From contig NZ_JAICBZ010000030.1 of the NCBI RefSeq assembly GCF_020179405.1, positions 1-42,132 on the forward strand: a stretch of DNA of 42,132 nt, written 5' to 3'. Positions 29,223 to 36,280 of the stretch are shown in pieces. The notes beneath the pieces are model-generated. The model was not told the origin of the DNA, made no database searches, and saw only the letters and a list, made by a program, of their open reading frames with translations. Origin of the DNA: Xinfangfangia pollutisoli. Its GTDB lineage: Bacteria; Pseudomonadota; Alphaproteobacteria; Rhodobacterales; Rhodobacteraceae. The translations under genes and the position numbers were made by a program. How positions within the stretch are numbered: position 1 is the stretch's first letter; each line of letters begins with the position of its first letter.

Positions 29223-30323
29223 TTACCTCTTGTCTTTCAGTAGTTTAACGACTTTTCCGCTTCTGCTCTGTACGGGCTTTGTACGGAAGCGCGCCCTGAT
29301 CGAAGCCTCGTCGAGTTCGGCGTGGGCATAGGTCCGCATAGGCAAGGTGGCGTCTGCCCACCGCCCGGCCTTGGCCGCTGTGACAGGGTCGACACCCTGC
29401 CGCACTGTCAGTTCGGTGTAGAAGCCATGGCGGCCCGCAGGGTGCGCAGAGATGAAGGAAATACCCGCGTTCTTGCAGATCGTTCGCCAGCGCTTTCCGT
29501 AGCTGCTTGGGTCGGAATAGCCGAAGACTCGTGCCGCCTTCACCTCGCCGGTCTTCAAGTTCACAGGCCGTTTCGGTGGTAGGTTTGCCAGCTCCACCAT
29601 CATCTCATGCGAGATCTCCACCCAGCCCGCGGAATGGCCTTTCTGCGCCCCCAGCCATACCCGCCGGTTCGTAAGGTCGAGGTGTGTGGGTTCTAGCGCC
29701 ACCGCCTGACCCACACGGGCGGCTGTTTCGAACATGAACCGTGCGAGTGCTGCGTTGTAGGGATCAGCGGCCGCGCAGAAGGCCTCGATCCAGGCTCTGT
29801 CCGAAGGCACCCTCTCGACTCGGCTCTGTTTTCCGCGCCTCTGATCCTGGGCGATACGCTCGAACTGGTCGTAGCGCTTAACCCGGATCATCGGAGTGCC
29901 CTTGATCTCATGCGAGTGGTTGATCACTGCCCGGGCGGGCGTGACGATATCCCGCCACCAGGTATCCACGGCAGCATCAGGTTTCAGCTTGGGGCCAAGT
30001 TCCTTGAGCAGCTTTCCAGTAATGGAGCCCAGCATCATATTGCCGATCTCCGCTGTGATCGGCAGCAACTGACGGGCGATATAGGGGTTCGTGTGGGTTT
30101 CGCTGTAAAGCAACACCGCATCAGCGAAGGTTAGCGCCGCCTCGTCTCCAAGGAGGTGACGGCGTCTTTGCCGGTCGGTTTCCGCTGCGATCCATGCCCT
30201 TGCGCCCGCTTCGTCAGAAGCGCCAGTGCTCTGGCGGTAGTATCCGGTGATCGGCCTGCCGTCGAATTCGACGCGGCCTCGGACCCAGAAGACGACACCA
30301 CGGCGATAGGTTTCGAGCGGCAT
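29223..30323 (-). CDS. int: Tyrosine recombinase (integrase)
   Basis: 366-residue phage-type integrase. The catalytic domain shows Arg203 (FETAARVGQAVALE), His294 and Arg298 (SAHPAGRHGF), a Trp322 at the usual His/Trp position (AGRWADA) and the nucleophile Tyr332 (MRTYAHAE). An N-terminal arm-binding/core-binding region precedes it. ATG 30323 follows GGAGGAA; longer in-frame starts would sit inside the preceding gene. The gene ends 20 bp from the left att site and is transcribed towards it. It should integrate and excise the element at tRNA-Arg(CCU). All catalytic residues are present, so it is probably active. Confidence 0.95.
   Translation of the reverse strand: MPLETYRRGVVFWVRGRVEFDGRPITGYYRQSTGASDEAGARAWIAAETDRQRRRHLLGDEAALTFADAVLLYSETHTNPYIARQLLPITAEIGNMMLGSITGKLLKELGPKLKPDAAVDTWWRDIVTPARAVINHSHEIKGTPMIRVKRYDQFERIAQDQRRGKQSRVERVPSDRAWIEAFCAAADPYNAALARFMFETAARVGQAVALEPTHLDLTNRRVWLGAQKGHSAGWVEISHEMMVELANLPPKRPVNLKTGEVKAARVFGYSDPSSYGKRWRTICKNAGISFISAHPAGRHGFYTELTVRQGVDPVTAAKAGRWADATLPMRTYAHAELDEASIRARFRTKPVQSRSGKVVKLLKDKR
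29268..29287 (+). other. Candidate integrase arm-type site (left)
   Basis: CTGTACGGGCTTTGTACGGA, within the end of the int gene, 65 bp inside the left att repeat. It matches 17 of 20 bases, in the same orientation, with 37817-37836 near the right att. It contains two TGTACGG-like half units. Paired sites flanking the crossover core are typical of integrase arm or excisionase sites; no binding evidence. Confidence 0.35.
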
Positions 30324-30532
30324 TTCCGTTCCTCCATTAGAATCAGGTCCAGTTGCTCCGGCGTGATGAGCATCGCGTTGCCAATGCGGCAGCACGCGCT
30401 GATCCGGTTTGCGATCTCCCGCAGCTTGCGTTCCGATATCACCAGGCCGCGCGCAGCCATCACATCAACCCAATCGACCGGCGTCTTGCCGGTATCGAGG
30501 ATCTTAGATCCGGTTGCGGGGAGGGCAGACAT
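30131..30532 (-). CDS. Excisionase/AlpA-like DNA-binding protein
   Basis: 133 residues. The N-terminal half (WVDVMAARGLVISERKLREIANRISACCRIGNAMLITPEQLDLIL, in parts) is a small helix-turn-helix or winged-helix domain resembling phage AlpA/excisionase-type proteins. The C-terminal half overlaps the start of int by about 190 bp, is low in hydrophobic residues and may be a tail. It is directly upstream of int and on the same strand, the usual position for a recombination directionality factor. The role as excisionase is inference. Confidence 0.6.
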   Translation of the reverse strand: MSALPATGSKILDTGKTPVDWVDVMAARGLVISERKLREIANRISACCRIGNAMLITPEQLDLILMEERKCRSKPIAVVSSSGSEAASNSTAGRSPDTTARALALLTKRAQGHGSQRKPTGKDAVTSLETRRR

Positions 30533-30604
30533 CGGTTCGCCTCTGGTTCAGTGTTTGGGTTTACGAACGGCATAGCGGGCGATCGACGGCTAACTTTGCG
30601 GGAT

Positions 30605-30639
30605 GTTCTGGTCTGCTCCGCCAAGCAGCAGACCAGAAC
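30605..30639. terminator. Strong hairpin between capsid gene and int module
   Basis: A perfect 13-bp stem (GTTCTGGTCTGCT at 30605-30617 with its complement at 30627-30639) around a 9-nt loop. It lies in the 214-bp gap between the capsid stop (30747) and the excisionase-like start (30532). No long T-tract on either side. Probably it insulates the int module from the capsid transcript. A second weaker GGTGG/CCACC stem lies at about 30,665-30,695. Confidence 0.6.
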
Positions 30640-30746
30640 TTTCGGGCCTCCCGTGGCCCGGAGGGGTGGTGACGCGGGCGAAAGACGCGCCACCAGATCC
30701 CTCAAAGCAGGGGCAGGGAAGGAGGAAGCCACCCCACCCCCGATCA

Positions 30747-32219
30747 TTACGCGCCCGGGTTGCGGAACCAGGAGGCGTAGGAAACGAAACGGGCATCCAG
30801 CGCCCAGACCAGGCGGAACTCGGTCCCGAGAGTTTCCCAGCCCGGCTTGGACTCGACACGCGGGCCGGCCTGACCGTCGAGGAACGAATAGGCAAGGCCA
30901 TCCGCGCTGGCCGGATTGCCGATCAGATACCAGGCCATGGGGCTGGTCAGGCCGACTTCCACGATCAGTTCCAGCGCGCCGGAGAAGGGGTTCACGTCAG
31001 CTGTCTTGGTCGCGTTGATCTCGGCCAGGACCTGTTGGGCCACGGTTTCCAGCTGCGGCGGGACAACCAACGCCCAAGGCTCGATGGCGTAGTATTCGCC
31101 GGATGCGCCCCGCTGGCTGCGCAGCGCAAGCCGCGCCTCCGACAGGCTGGTCACGTTGAGGGATGCGCCCGCAGCTGCCAAGTTTCCGTGATCGGTATGG
31201 AAAACCGTCTTACCATCCCGCATCGCATGCCCAAGTCCGGCATTGGCAAGCACCGGCTCCAGAAGCACGCGCCGGAAGCGCTCGGTAGCGCCGGCAACCA
31301 TCTTCCGGCCGATCTCTTCGAACATGCCGAGGTCGTCGTTGTAGATGGCCTTATTCGACAAAGCGAACAGCGCGCCGAAGTCGCGCGGCGCCGGCTTACG
31401 CTCACCGCCCTCGTGGATCGTCACGTGCTTGACTTCGCCGCCCTCGGCGATCTCGTCCGGCATCCCGGACGCAGACAGGGAAAGCAGGTTGCCGCCCCGA
31501 TAGTCCACGGCCGGGATCTCATGCGCCGCCCGGGCCAGCGCCGGGGTGATCTGTTCCATCTGGCGGGCGATCGACTTGTTCAGGGCGTCCTCGAGCACCA
31601 ACGGGAAGTCGCTGGTGGTGTGGGTCGCCATACGGATCGCTTCCTGCATGTTCATCGGCCGATGGCCGGCGCTACGCACCACGTGCATCGCCATATCGCC
31701 CAGCGTCAGGCCAGCGAACTCACGCCCGATCGTCGGAGTGTGGCGCCGGTCCATGCGCGCAAGCAAAGCGTCCGACAAGGCCGCGCGGCTCGTATTCTGC
31801 GCCGTGCCGGAGCCAGGACCGCGACCGTCGATGCGGACTTTCGGGCGGCTCCCCTTGATCTTGCTATACACAAGCGCAGTCAGGTTCGGCTTCTTTGCCG
31901 CGGGTTTGTTCTTGTAGAACGCCGCGAAACCTTCGTCGCCCTCCCCTTCAGTATCCGAGGCGGCAATCAACTCGTCGACCACTTCGCGGATTGCGGCCAT
32001 CGCCTCGGCCCCTGGCACTTTGTTGCGCTCAAGCAGGTCTACCAACGCGGCGATCTGGATCATCACCTCCTCGTCGAGTTCATCCTCGGATTCCATCAAG
32101 GGCGCGAAGATCTCCGCGAGCATCGGCGGATGATTTGCCTCCTTCAGACGCATGCGGAGTTGCGCAACCAAGCGGGCGGGCGGCTCGCCATCATGTTTCA
32201 TCCGGAAATCAAGCGGCAT
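30747..32219 (-). CDS. HK97-type major capsid protein with N-terminal scaffold-like region
   Basis: 490 residues. The C-terminal ~270 residues resemble the capsid part of Mu/ClpP-linked prohead systems: DFGALFALSNKAIYNDDLGMF, LLEPVLANAGLGHAMRDGKTVFHTDHGNLA, PWALVVPPQLETVAQQVLAEI, then NPFSGALELIVE and AWYLIGNPA (in parts). The first ~130 residues are acidic, helical and Pro/Ala-rich in the linker, like a delta/scaffold domain removed by the protease. Many relatives are a single protease-capsid fusion; here the protease is a separate gene overlapping by 11 bp. It should form a T-number shell on assembly. No portal gene is nearby. Confidence 0.85.
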   Translation of the reverse strand: MPLDFRMKHDGEPPARLVAQLRMRLKEANHPPMLAEIFAPLMESEDELDEEVMIQIAALVDLLERNKVPGAEAMAAIREVVDELIAASDTEGEGDEGFAAFYKNKPAAKKPNLTALVYSKIKGSRPKVRIDGRGPGSGTAQNTSRAALSDALLARMDRRHTPTIGREFAGLTLGDMAMHVVRSAGHRPMNMQEAIRMATHTTSDFPLVLEDALNKSIARQMEQITPALARAAHEIPAVDYRGGNLLSLSASGMPDEIAEGGEVKHVTIHEGGERKPAPRDFGALFALSNKAIYNDDLGMFEEIGRKMVAGATERFRRVLLEPVLANAGLGHAMRDGKTVFHTDHGNLAAAGASLNVTSLSEARLALRSQRGASGEYYAIEPWALVVPPQLETVAQQVLAEINATKTADVNPFSGALELIVEVGLTSPMAWYLIGNPASADGLAYSFLDGQAGPRVESKPGWETLGTEFRLVWALDARFVSYASWFRNPGA

Positions 32220-32826
32220 CTTTCTTCTCCTGTGTCTTGGGAATGGGCGATCCGGTCGCCCAACCGTTTTTCTTCGTCAGCCGGACAAGATCTTCGGGCG
32301 GCTGGTGGAACTTCGTGTAGTCGTAGGCCGCGACCATTTGGGGAGCCTTGGCCGCCTCGATCCGATCGGCGAAGCGCAGTTCCACGGCTTCTTCAGCCGT
32401 CAGCCAGGTTTCCGCCTTCATCCATGCGGCAATTCTGGCGACCGGATGCCCGGTGTGGCGGGCATAGGCCGCGGCATAGGTCGCGCTCATCTTGTCCAGC
32501 GCGGCCGCGGTGTCGCGCAGCTCGTCCGCCGTGCCGCCGCCCCAGGCGGAGGGCTCGTGGATCATCACCATGGCAGCGGGATGCAGGATGACCTCTTTCG
32601 CTGCAACCATCGGCAGGGTGGCGGCAGAGGCCGCGACCCCCTGGACATGCACCGTCACTGCACCGTGCCGCTCGACCTCTGCCATGAGCGCCGCACCCTC
32701 GAGCGCATCGCCACCGGGCGAGTTGATGAACATCGTCACCGCGCCCGGGTTGGCCGAAAGGACCCCCGCAAGGCGGCTGGCTGCGCCGGTTTCGATATCG
32801 CCGTTCAGTTCGAAGCGGGCGGACAT
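32209..32826 (-). CDS. ClpP-related phage head maturation protease
   Basis: 205-residue S14-type serine protease. NSPGGDALEGAALM is the ClpP oxyanion strand region, the catalytic Ser is in VQGVAASAATLPM, the His is in HPAAMVMIHEPSAW, and an Asp/Glu later completes the triad. Start 32826 is chosen because it follows the stop of the upstream small gene by 1 bp and gives a normal N terminus (MSARFELNGDIET). It cleaves the scaffold region of the capsid precursor during assembly. It overlaps the capsid gene by 11 bp, so the two are translationally coupled. Confidence 0.92.
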   Translation of the reverse strand: MSARFELNGDIETGAASRLAGVLSANPGAVTMFINSPGGDALEGAALMAEVERHGAVTVHVQGVAASAATLPMVAAKEVILHPAAMVMIHEPSAWGGGTADELRDTAAALDKMSATYAAAYARHTGHPVARIAAWMKAETWLTAEEAVELRFADRIEAAKAPQMVAAYDYTKFHQPPEDLVRLTKKNGWATGSPIPKTQEKKDAA

Positions 32827-32827
32827 A

Positions 32828-33049
32828 TCAGGCCGCCTCCACGGAACCGGCCGGAGCCAGCACCTTCTGCAAGGTGTAAGCCGGCGTCCGCCGCAGCAGC
32901 ACCCGGCCGCTCTCCGCATGGGGGCTGACCATGTAGAGGCAGTTCGCGAAGGAGATTTCGCTCTCGCTTTCTGCCGCCGGTTCAATGATCGAGAACAGCA
33001 CGATCTTGTAAAACGGGGCCGGAACCGAGAATGTCTGTGTCCAGAACAT
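32828..33049 (-). CDS. Small phage-type protein of unknown function (73 aa)
   Basis: 73 residues starting MFWTQTFSVPAPFYKIVLFSI and ending in KVLAPAGSVEAA. Mixed hydrophobic and charged, no signal peptide or clear motif. It sits between the 199-residue gene and the protease with gaps of 4 and 1 bp, so it is part of the capsid transcript. A structural or assembly role is likely by position only. Confidence 0.7.
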   Translation of the reverse strand: MFWTQTFSVPAPFYKIVLFSIIEPAAESESEISFANCLYMVSPHAESGRVLLRRTPAYTLQKVLAPAGSVEAA

Positions 33050-33053
33050 CGGA

Positions 33054-33653
33054 TCAGTCCCTGGCCGCGCGCCAGTTGCGCAGCAGTTCACGACGGCGCA
33101 ACTCATCTTCCTTGAACCACTCGGGATACGAGCTGAGATCCTCCGGAACCGAATGGGCTTCATCCCCTTCGGGCAGCCCAAGGTCGCGGGCTTCACGAAA
33201 CACGCGTTGCGCGATCTCGGTGGCCGAAATCGCCATGACGATGGAGGCCCTCGCACTGCTGCCCAGGTCGCGGATAAAGTTCTTGGTTTGATCGCGCAGA
33301 TCGGACCAGCGGCCGGCAACCACGGTACGGCAGTCCCACCCCTCGGGAGCATCCGGCCAGTCATAGCGCACCAACGCCACCCACATCTCTTCCCCCCCGG
33401 TGTAGGCGAATGGATCGATGGGCTGCAGCTTGTCCAAGGCCTGGCGGGCGAGGAAGTAGGCGCTGCCTTGATCGGTGTCCTTCGAAGCGTCGAGCATAAG
33501 TTGGAGCGTAAAGGCATCTTCCAACCCGTAGTCCGACCAGCGGTCTTCCCTGACAAGAACCGGGTTGATGTTGCGGGCGGTGAAGGTTTCGAATGCCTTG
33601 GCCGAGCAGCCGGTGATGGCGAGTAGAGCTTTTCGTTTCATTTGACCACTCAT
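33054..33653 (-). CDS. Protein with MerR-like HTH start, in the capsid operon
   Basis: 199 residues. The first ~50 (MKRKALLAITGCSAKAFETF, ... REDRWSDYGLEDAFTLQLML) look like a MerR/excisionase-type winged helix. The rest is acidic and helical (ALDKLQPIDPFAYTGGEEMWVALVRYDW), with no known domain. Starts at 33653 or, four codons later, at 33641; neither has a strong Shine-Dalgarno. It is the first gene of the capsid operon and lies directly after a promoter with an upstream palindrome, so it may regulate that operon or be an assembly factor. Family not recognised. Confidence 0.75.
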   Translation of the reverse strand: MSGQMKRKALLAITGCSAKAFETFTARNINPVLVREDRWSDYGLEDAFTLQLMLDASKDTDQGSAYFLARQALDKLQPIDPFAYTGGEEMWVALVRYDWPDAPEGWDCRTVVAGRWSDLRDQTKNFIRDLGSSARASIVMAISATEIAQRVFREARDLGLPEGDEAHSVPEDLSSYPEWFKEDELRRRELLRNWRAARD

Positions 33654-33674
33654 GATTTGTGCAGTTCGCTTCAA

Positions 33675-33726
33675 GTAATGAACCAATAGCGCCAAATTTT
33701 CAATCCATGTACACACATAATGTGTG
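33675..33726 (-). promoter_or_regulatory. Promoter of the capsid operon with upstream palindrome
   Basis: Minus strand TTGAAA (33703-33698), a 17-bp spacer, and CATTAC (33680-33675). Just upstream, at 33712-33726, CACACAT-A-ATGTGTG is a perfect 7-bp palindrome. Its centre falls about 51 bp before the expected start of transcription, the usual location of an activator site rather than a repressor site. Confidence 0.6.
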
Positions 33727-33739
33727 GTCTTTTGGAGAT

Positions 33740-33799
33740 CATCCCGGTGCGGGAACCCCGCCGGCCTTTGACGGACGGCGGGAGGGTGCTTTCGGGATG
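33740..33799. terminator. Nested hairpin upstream of the capsid promoter
   Basis: CATCCCG (33740-33746) pairs with CGGGATG (33793-33799), and inside it CCCGCCG (33757-33763) pairs with CGGCGGG (33776-33782). It lies between the stop of the 116-residue gene and the capsid promoter, so it probably separates the two transcripts. No U-tract. Confidence 0.5.
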
Positions 33800-33822
33800 C
33801 GGTGACGCTCCGCCGCAATGCG

Positions 33823-34173
33823 CTAGATCAGCATCCGGGCGGGCGGCACACCGGCCAACGCGCATACCTCCCCCCAGAATTCCCGGGTAGGATTGAAGAC
33901 GCCAAAACCGACCTCAATGAGAAGCTTCCGGGCAAAATCCTGAGCAGTCAGAGGTGGGAGGCGCTGCATTTCCTTCTCAACGGCGACCTCAACATCAACG
34001 CGTCGGTTGCACTCATCTTCGGAAATGCCGGGTTCGTTGGAGTGATCGTGCAGGCGGCACCATTCGGCGAATAGCCGCGAAATCGGGGTTTCTTCGGATG
34101 CCGCAAAGGCCAGAAGTGTGCCCGGCATCACGGTGAGAACGGGTGCAGTGGTCAGGAAATCACGCCGTTGCAT
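33823..34173 (-). CDS. Hypothetical protein with Tat-like N terminus
   Basis: 116 residues. It begins MQRRDFLTTAPVLTVMPGTLLAFA, a twin-Arg plus hydrophobic start reminiscent of Tat signals. The rest is acidic and helical (SEDECNRRVDVEVAVEKEM). Similar short proteins with a Tat-like start are common in Rhodobacterales prophages, and I know no function for them. It overlaps the 69-residue gene by 14 bp. Confidence 0.7.
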   Translation of the reverse strand: MQRRDFLTTAPVLTVMPGTLLAFAASEETPISRLFAEWCRLHDHSNEPGISEDECNRRVDVEVAVEKEMQRLPPLTAQDFARKLLIEVGFGVFNPTREFWGEVCALAGVPPARMLI

Positions 34174-34369
34174 GGCGCACCCTCATCAACTGTTCGGTGC
34201 GGCGCAGGGCCGAGCGGACGTAGGACCGCGCCTCGCGCTCGCCCTGGCTGTAGCCCTGCGGGCGCTGGGAGGCATCCAAGGCGAGCGTCAGACAATCATG
34301 GATTTCCGCCAGCCGGGCGGAAGCTTGCGCGCCTGCCTTGCGCGCGTCATCGAGAACTGGCATGTTCAT
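34160..34369 (-). CDS. Small hypothetical protein (69 aa)
   Basis: 69 residues, MNMPVLDDARKAGAQASARL..., mostly helical and basic at the C terminus. GGAAAGG precedes the start. It lies between the Arc-type repressor and the 116-residue gene, overlapping the latter. No motif recognised. Confidence 0.65.
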   Translation of the reverse strand: MNMPVLDDARKAGAQASARLAEIHDCLTLALDASQRPQGYSQGEREARSYVRSALRRTEQLMRVRHATA

Positions 34370-34404
34370 GCTCAGAACCTTTCCTAGAGAGTTGGGTTTG
34401 TTCG

Positions 34405-34438
34405 AAGGCCGGTTGGGGTTGCCGCCCCGCCCGGCCTT
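34405..34438. terminator. Hairpin at the end of the minus-strand Arc-type gene
   Basis: AAGGCCGG (34405-34412) pairs perfectly with CCGGCCTT (34431-34438), with an inner GGGG/CCCC pairing. The stem touches the repressor's stop codon (34438). It may partly end or process the transcript before the 69- and 116-residue genes. Confidence 0.45.
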
Positions 34439-34593
34439 TACTTTTGCAGCGCGAGCTCATCCCGCGACATCGCCAGGCGAACCGCCCGGACGATCTCGGA
34501 GTTTTGGCTGCTCATGTTCTTCTCCGCTTGAAGCTCGATCCACGCCTTCACATCGGAAGGCAAGCGGAGCTGTAGTGGCTTTCTGTCGGTCAT
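34438..34593 (-). CDS. Arc-type ribbon-helix-helix repressor (51 aa)
   Basis: 51 residues, MTDRKPLQLRLPSDVKAWIE..., the size and pattern of the P22 Arc/Mnt family. An N-terminal beta strand (LQLRLPSD) reads DNA in the major groove as a dimer, then two helices follow (KAWIELQAEKNMSSQNSEIVRAVRLAM). It is divergent from the larger Arc-type gene at 34676 across an 82-bp region with three palindromes. Very likely one half of a bistable switch or an autorepressor. Confidence 0.88.
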   Translation of the reverse strand: MTDRKPLQLRLPSDVKAWIELQAEKNMSSQNSEIVRAVRLAMSRDELALQK

Positions 34594-34604
34594 GCGTGCC
34601 CCTC

Positions 34605-34674
34605 ATGGCTCAGTGCCATCACAGATGGCTCATAGCCATGATTGCGTCAAGCGCAAATTATGGCTCTATGCCAT
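34605..34674. promoter_or_regulatory. Three ATGGC-N5-GCCAT operators
   Basis: Three 15-bp palindromes, ATGGCTCAGTGCCAT (34605-34619), ATGGCTCATAGCCAT (34625-34639) and ATGGCTCTATGCCAT (34660-34674). All share the same 5-bp arms; centres are 20 and 35 bp apart. They fill the region between two divergent Arc-type genes, with the last touching the start codon of the plus-strand gene. A TTGACG hexamer (minus strand, 34650-34645) places the middle site inside a promoter. Confidence 0.85.
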
Positions 34675-34675
34675 C

Positions 34676-35083
34676 ATGACCTCGGAGCGCAAACCACAGA
34701 CACAAGACAAGTTCATCCTTCGCCTTCCCGATGGGATGCGCGACCGGATCAAGGCTGCGGCCGAGGCCAACAACAGGTCGATGAACTCCGAGATCCTCGC
34801 CGCCCTGGACGAGAAGTTCCCGCCGCCGTTTTCGCGCCAGGAGACCATGAGGATGATCAAGGCCTCCCTGATAATGTTTGCCGACGATAAGGCCGGTCTG
34901 CGTGAAGGCACCGCGGCGAAGAACGAGGCCTTTGCTCTTCTGGTCATCGAGAAGATCCTGGGTGAGAAGAACCCGGGCCATCTTCTCGATGAGATCGAGG
35001 CGGCATCGATCGACATTTCGGATGTCAGCATCAATCGATTTGTCGAATGGCAGAACGAGATGCTGGCACGGCTGCAGGACTGA
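34676..35083 (+). CDS. Arc-family DNA-binding protein with C-terminal extension
   Basis: 135 residues. The N terminus (KFILRLPDGMRDRIKAAAEANNRSMNSEILAALDEKF, residues ~12-48) is a ribbon-helix-helix Arc domain. The remaining ~85 residues are an acidic helical part of unknown role, perhaps oligomerisation. ATG 34676 starts 1 bp after the third operator, so this gene's translation start is inside a likely repressor-bound region. Longer in-frame starts upstream would run through the operators and are unlikely. Confidence 0.9.
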   Translation: MTSERKPQTQDKFILRLPDGMRDRIKAAAEANNRSMNSEILAALDEKFPPPFSRQETMRMIKASLIMFADDKAGLREGTAAKNEAFALLVIEKILGEKNPGHLLDEIEAASIDISDVSINRFVEWQNEMLARLQD

Positions 35084-35219
35084 GGCTGACCATCGTTGGG
35101 GCCAACGTTAAGCACCCGACCAGACCAGAGGTACGTATCAGATTCGCTCGGTAGCCTGAGCGCAGGCGGCTGATCTAACGGCTCGAGCGCGACGTGTTAA
35201 CCTATGCCATCTAGATCTT

Positions 35220-35259
35220 AACCATCATGGTTGACAAAGTTCGCATGCATGCCTAAGTT
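35220..35259 (+). promoter_or_regulatory. Promoter and operator of the XRE/ImmA pair
   Basis: TTGACA (35231-35236), a 17-bp spacer, and TAAGTT (35254-35259), before the XRE start at 35288. AACCAT-C-ATGGTT (35220-35232), a perfect 6-bp palindrome, overlaps the -35 box. It is a likely site of autorepression. The rest of 35,084-35,219 shows no gene. Confidence 0.6.
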
Positions 35260-35287
35260 TTAACTTGAACCCTACGGGAGAGCGACC

Positions 35288-35662
35288 ATGGCAACCACAG
35301 AACTCGGAAAGGAACTCCGCCGGCTCAGAATAGACAAGGATGAACGATTGCTCGACATGGCGGACCGCCTCGAGAAGTCTTCGGCCTTCATCTCGGCAGT
35401 TGAGACTGGGAAGAAGAGCCCGCCCTCAGACTTCGAGGAGCTGGTTATCCGCGCATATCGTCTGATCGGTGACGCGGCCAATCGGATCCGGCAAGCGGCG
35501 GATCGTTCGCGCAAAACCTTCACGCTCCAAGGAGACACAGATCTCCAGCGTGACACTTTCGGGCTTATGGCGCGCAAGATGCACACCCTGTCTGATGACG
35601 AACTGAATCAGATTTTCCAACTGCTGAAAGGCGGAGGAGCCAAAGATGGCGGAACCCGATGA
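35288..35662 (+). CDS. XRE-family helix-turn-helix regulator
   Basis: 124 residues. The N-terminal Cro/CI-type HTH is visible (LGKELRRLRIDKDERLLDMADRLEKSSAFISAVETGKKSPP, about residues 6-46). A helical linker follows, ending in FGLMARKMHTLSDDELNQIFQLLKGGG. GGGAGAG precedes the start. It overlaps the ImmA-type gene by 17 bp, the classic ImmR/ImmA pairing in which the protease degrades the repressor to induce the element. Confidence 0.88.
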   Translation: MATTELGKELRRLRIDKDERLLDMADRLEKSSAFISAVETGKKSPPSDFEELVIRAYRLIGDAANRIRQAADRSRKTFTLQGDTDLQRDTFGLMARKMHTLSDDELNQIFQLLKGGGAKDGGTR

Positions 35663-36185
35663 TTACCTGGTCCCTCCGAGAAGCTGGGACCAGATCGATA
35701 GCGAAGCGGATCGGATCCGCGAAATGCTGAGAATGACCGACCATCCGTATATCGACATCGTGCGGGTGGTCGAGAACGTTGTCTGCAACATCATGGAGCT
35801 TTCCGAGTTTCAGATTGGGACAAAGGTCGAGATGGGGCGCGATGAGGGGCTTACCTGCCCGCGAGGGTCTTTCATCCGGTTCCGTGAAGATGTGTACAGG
35901 CGTGCGTGTGAAGGAGATCCTCGATCGCGCTTCACATTTGCGCATGAACTCGGGCATCTCATACTACACAGGAACGCTCCGATGGCGCGTGCGTCCAAGC
36001 GGGACGGGACCAAAGCCTTCAGACTAGCAGAACCTCAAGCCAATCGATTCGCGGCGACTCTGCTGATGCCGCGAATGCACATCTCGAGGGAAGATGAGGC
36101 GCGGCATCTAACGGAGCGGTTCGGTGTCTCATGGGACGCAGCGTGCAACCGGCTGTCCGATCTGAAAACGAAAGGGAAGCTCTAA
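35646..36185 (+). CDS. ImmA/IrrE-family metallo-endopeptidase
   Basis: 179 residues with the zinc motif FAHELGHLILH (His100, Glu101, His104). A conserved later segment, AEPQANRFAATLLMP, gives Glu129 as the likely third ligand. In ICEBs1 and many phage elements this family cleaves the adjacent XRE repressor to trigger excision or induction; here the XRE gene overlaps it. GGAGGAG before the start. The active site is complete. Confidence 0.92.
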   Translation: MAEPDDYLVPPRSWDQIDSEADRIREMLRMTDHPYIDIVRVVENVVCNIMELSEFQIGTKVEMGRDEGLTCPRGSFIRFREDVYRRACEGDPRSRFTFAHELGHLILHRNAPMARASKRDGTKAFRLAEPQANRFAATLLMPRMHISREDEARHLTERFGVSWDAACNRLSDLKTKGKL

Positions 36186-36193
36186 AGAAAAAA

Positions 36194-36215
36194 GGCTCAG
36201 GTTGGCGCCCGAGCC
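36194..36215. terminator. Terminator after the ImmA-type gene
   Basis: GGCTCAGG pairs with CCCGAGCC (one mismatch) around a 6-nt loop, flanked by an A-rich stretch on the left and CTTTCC on the right, 8 bp after the stop. It can act in both directions. Confidence 0.6.
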
Positions 36216-36280
36216 CTTTCCGAAAATCTGCATCGTGCATGAGGGGCTCGACGATGCCGAGCCGATCAGGCGACGAACTG

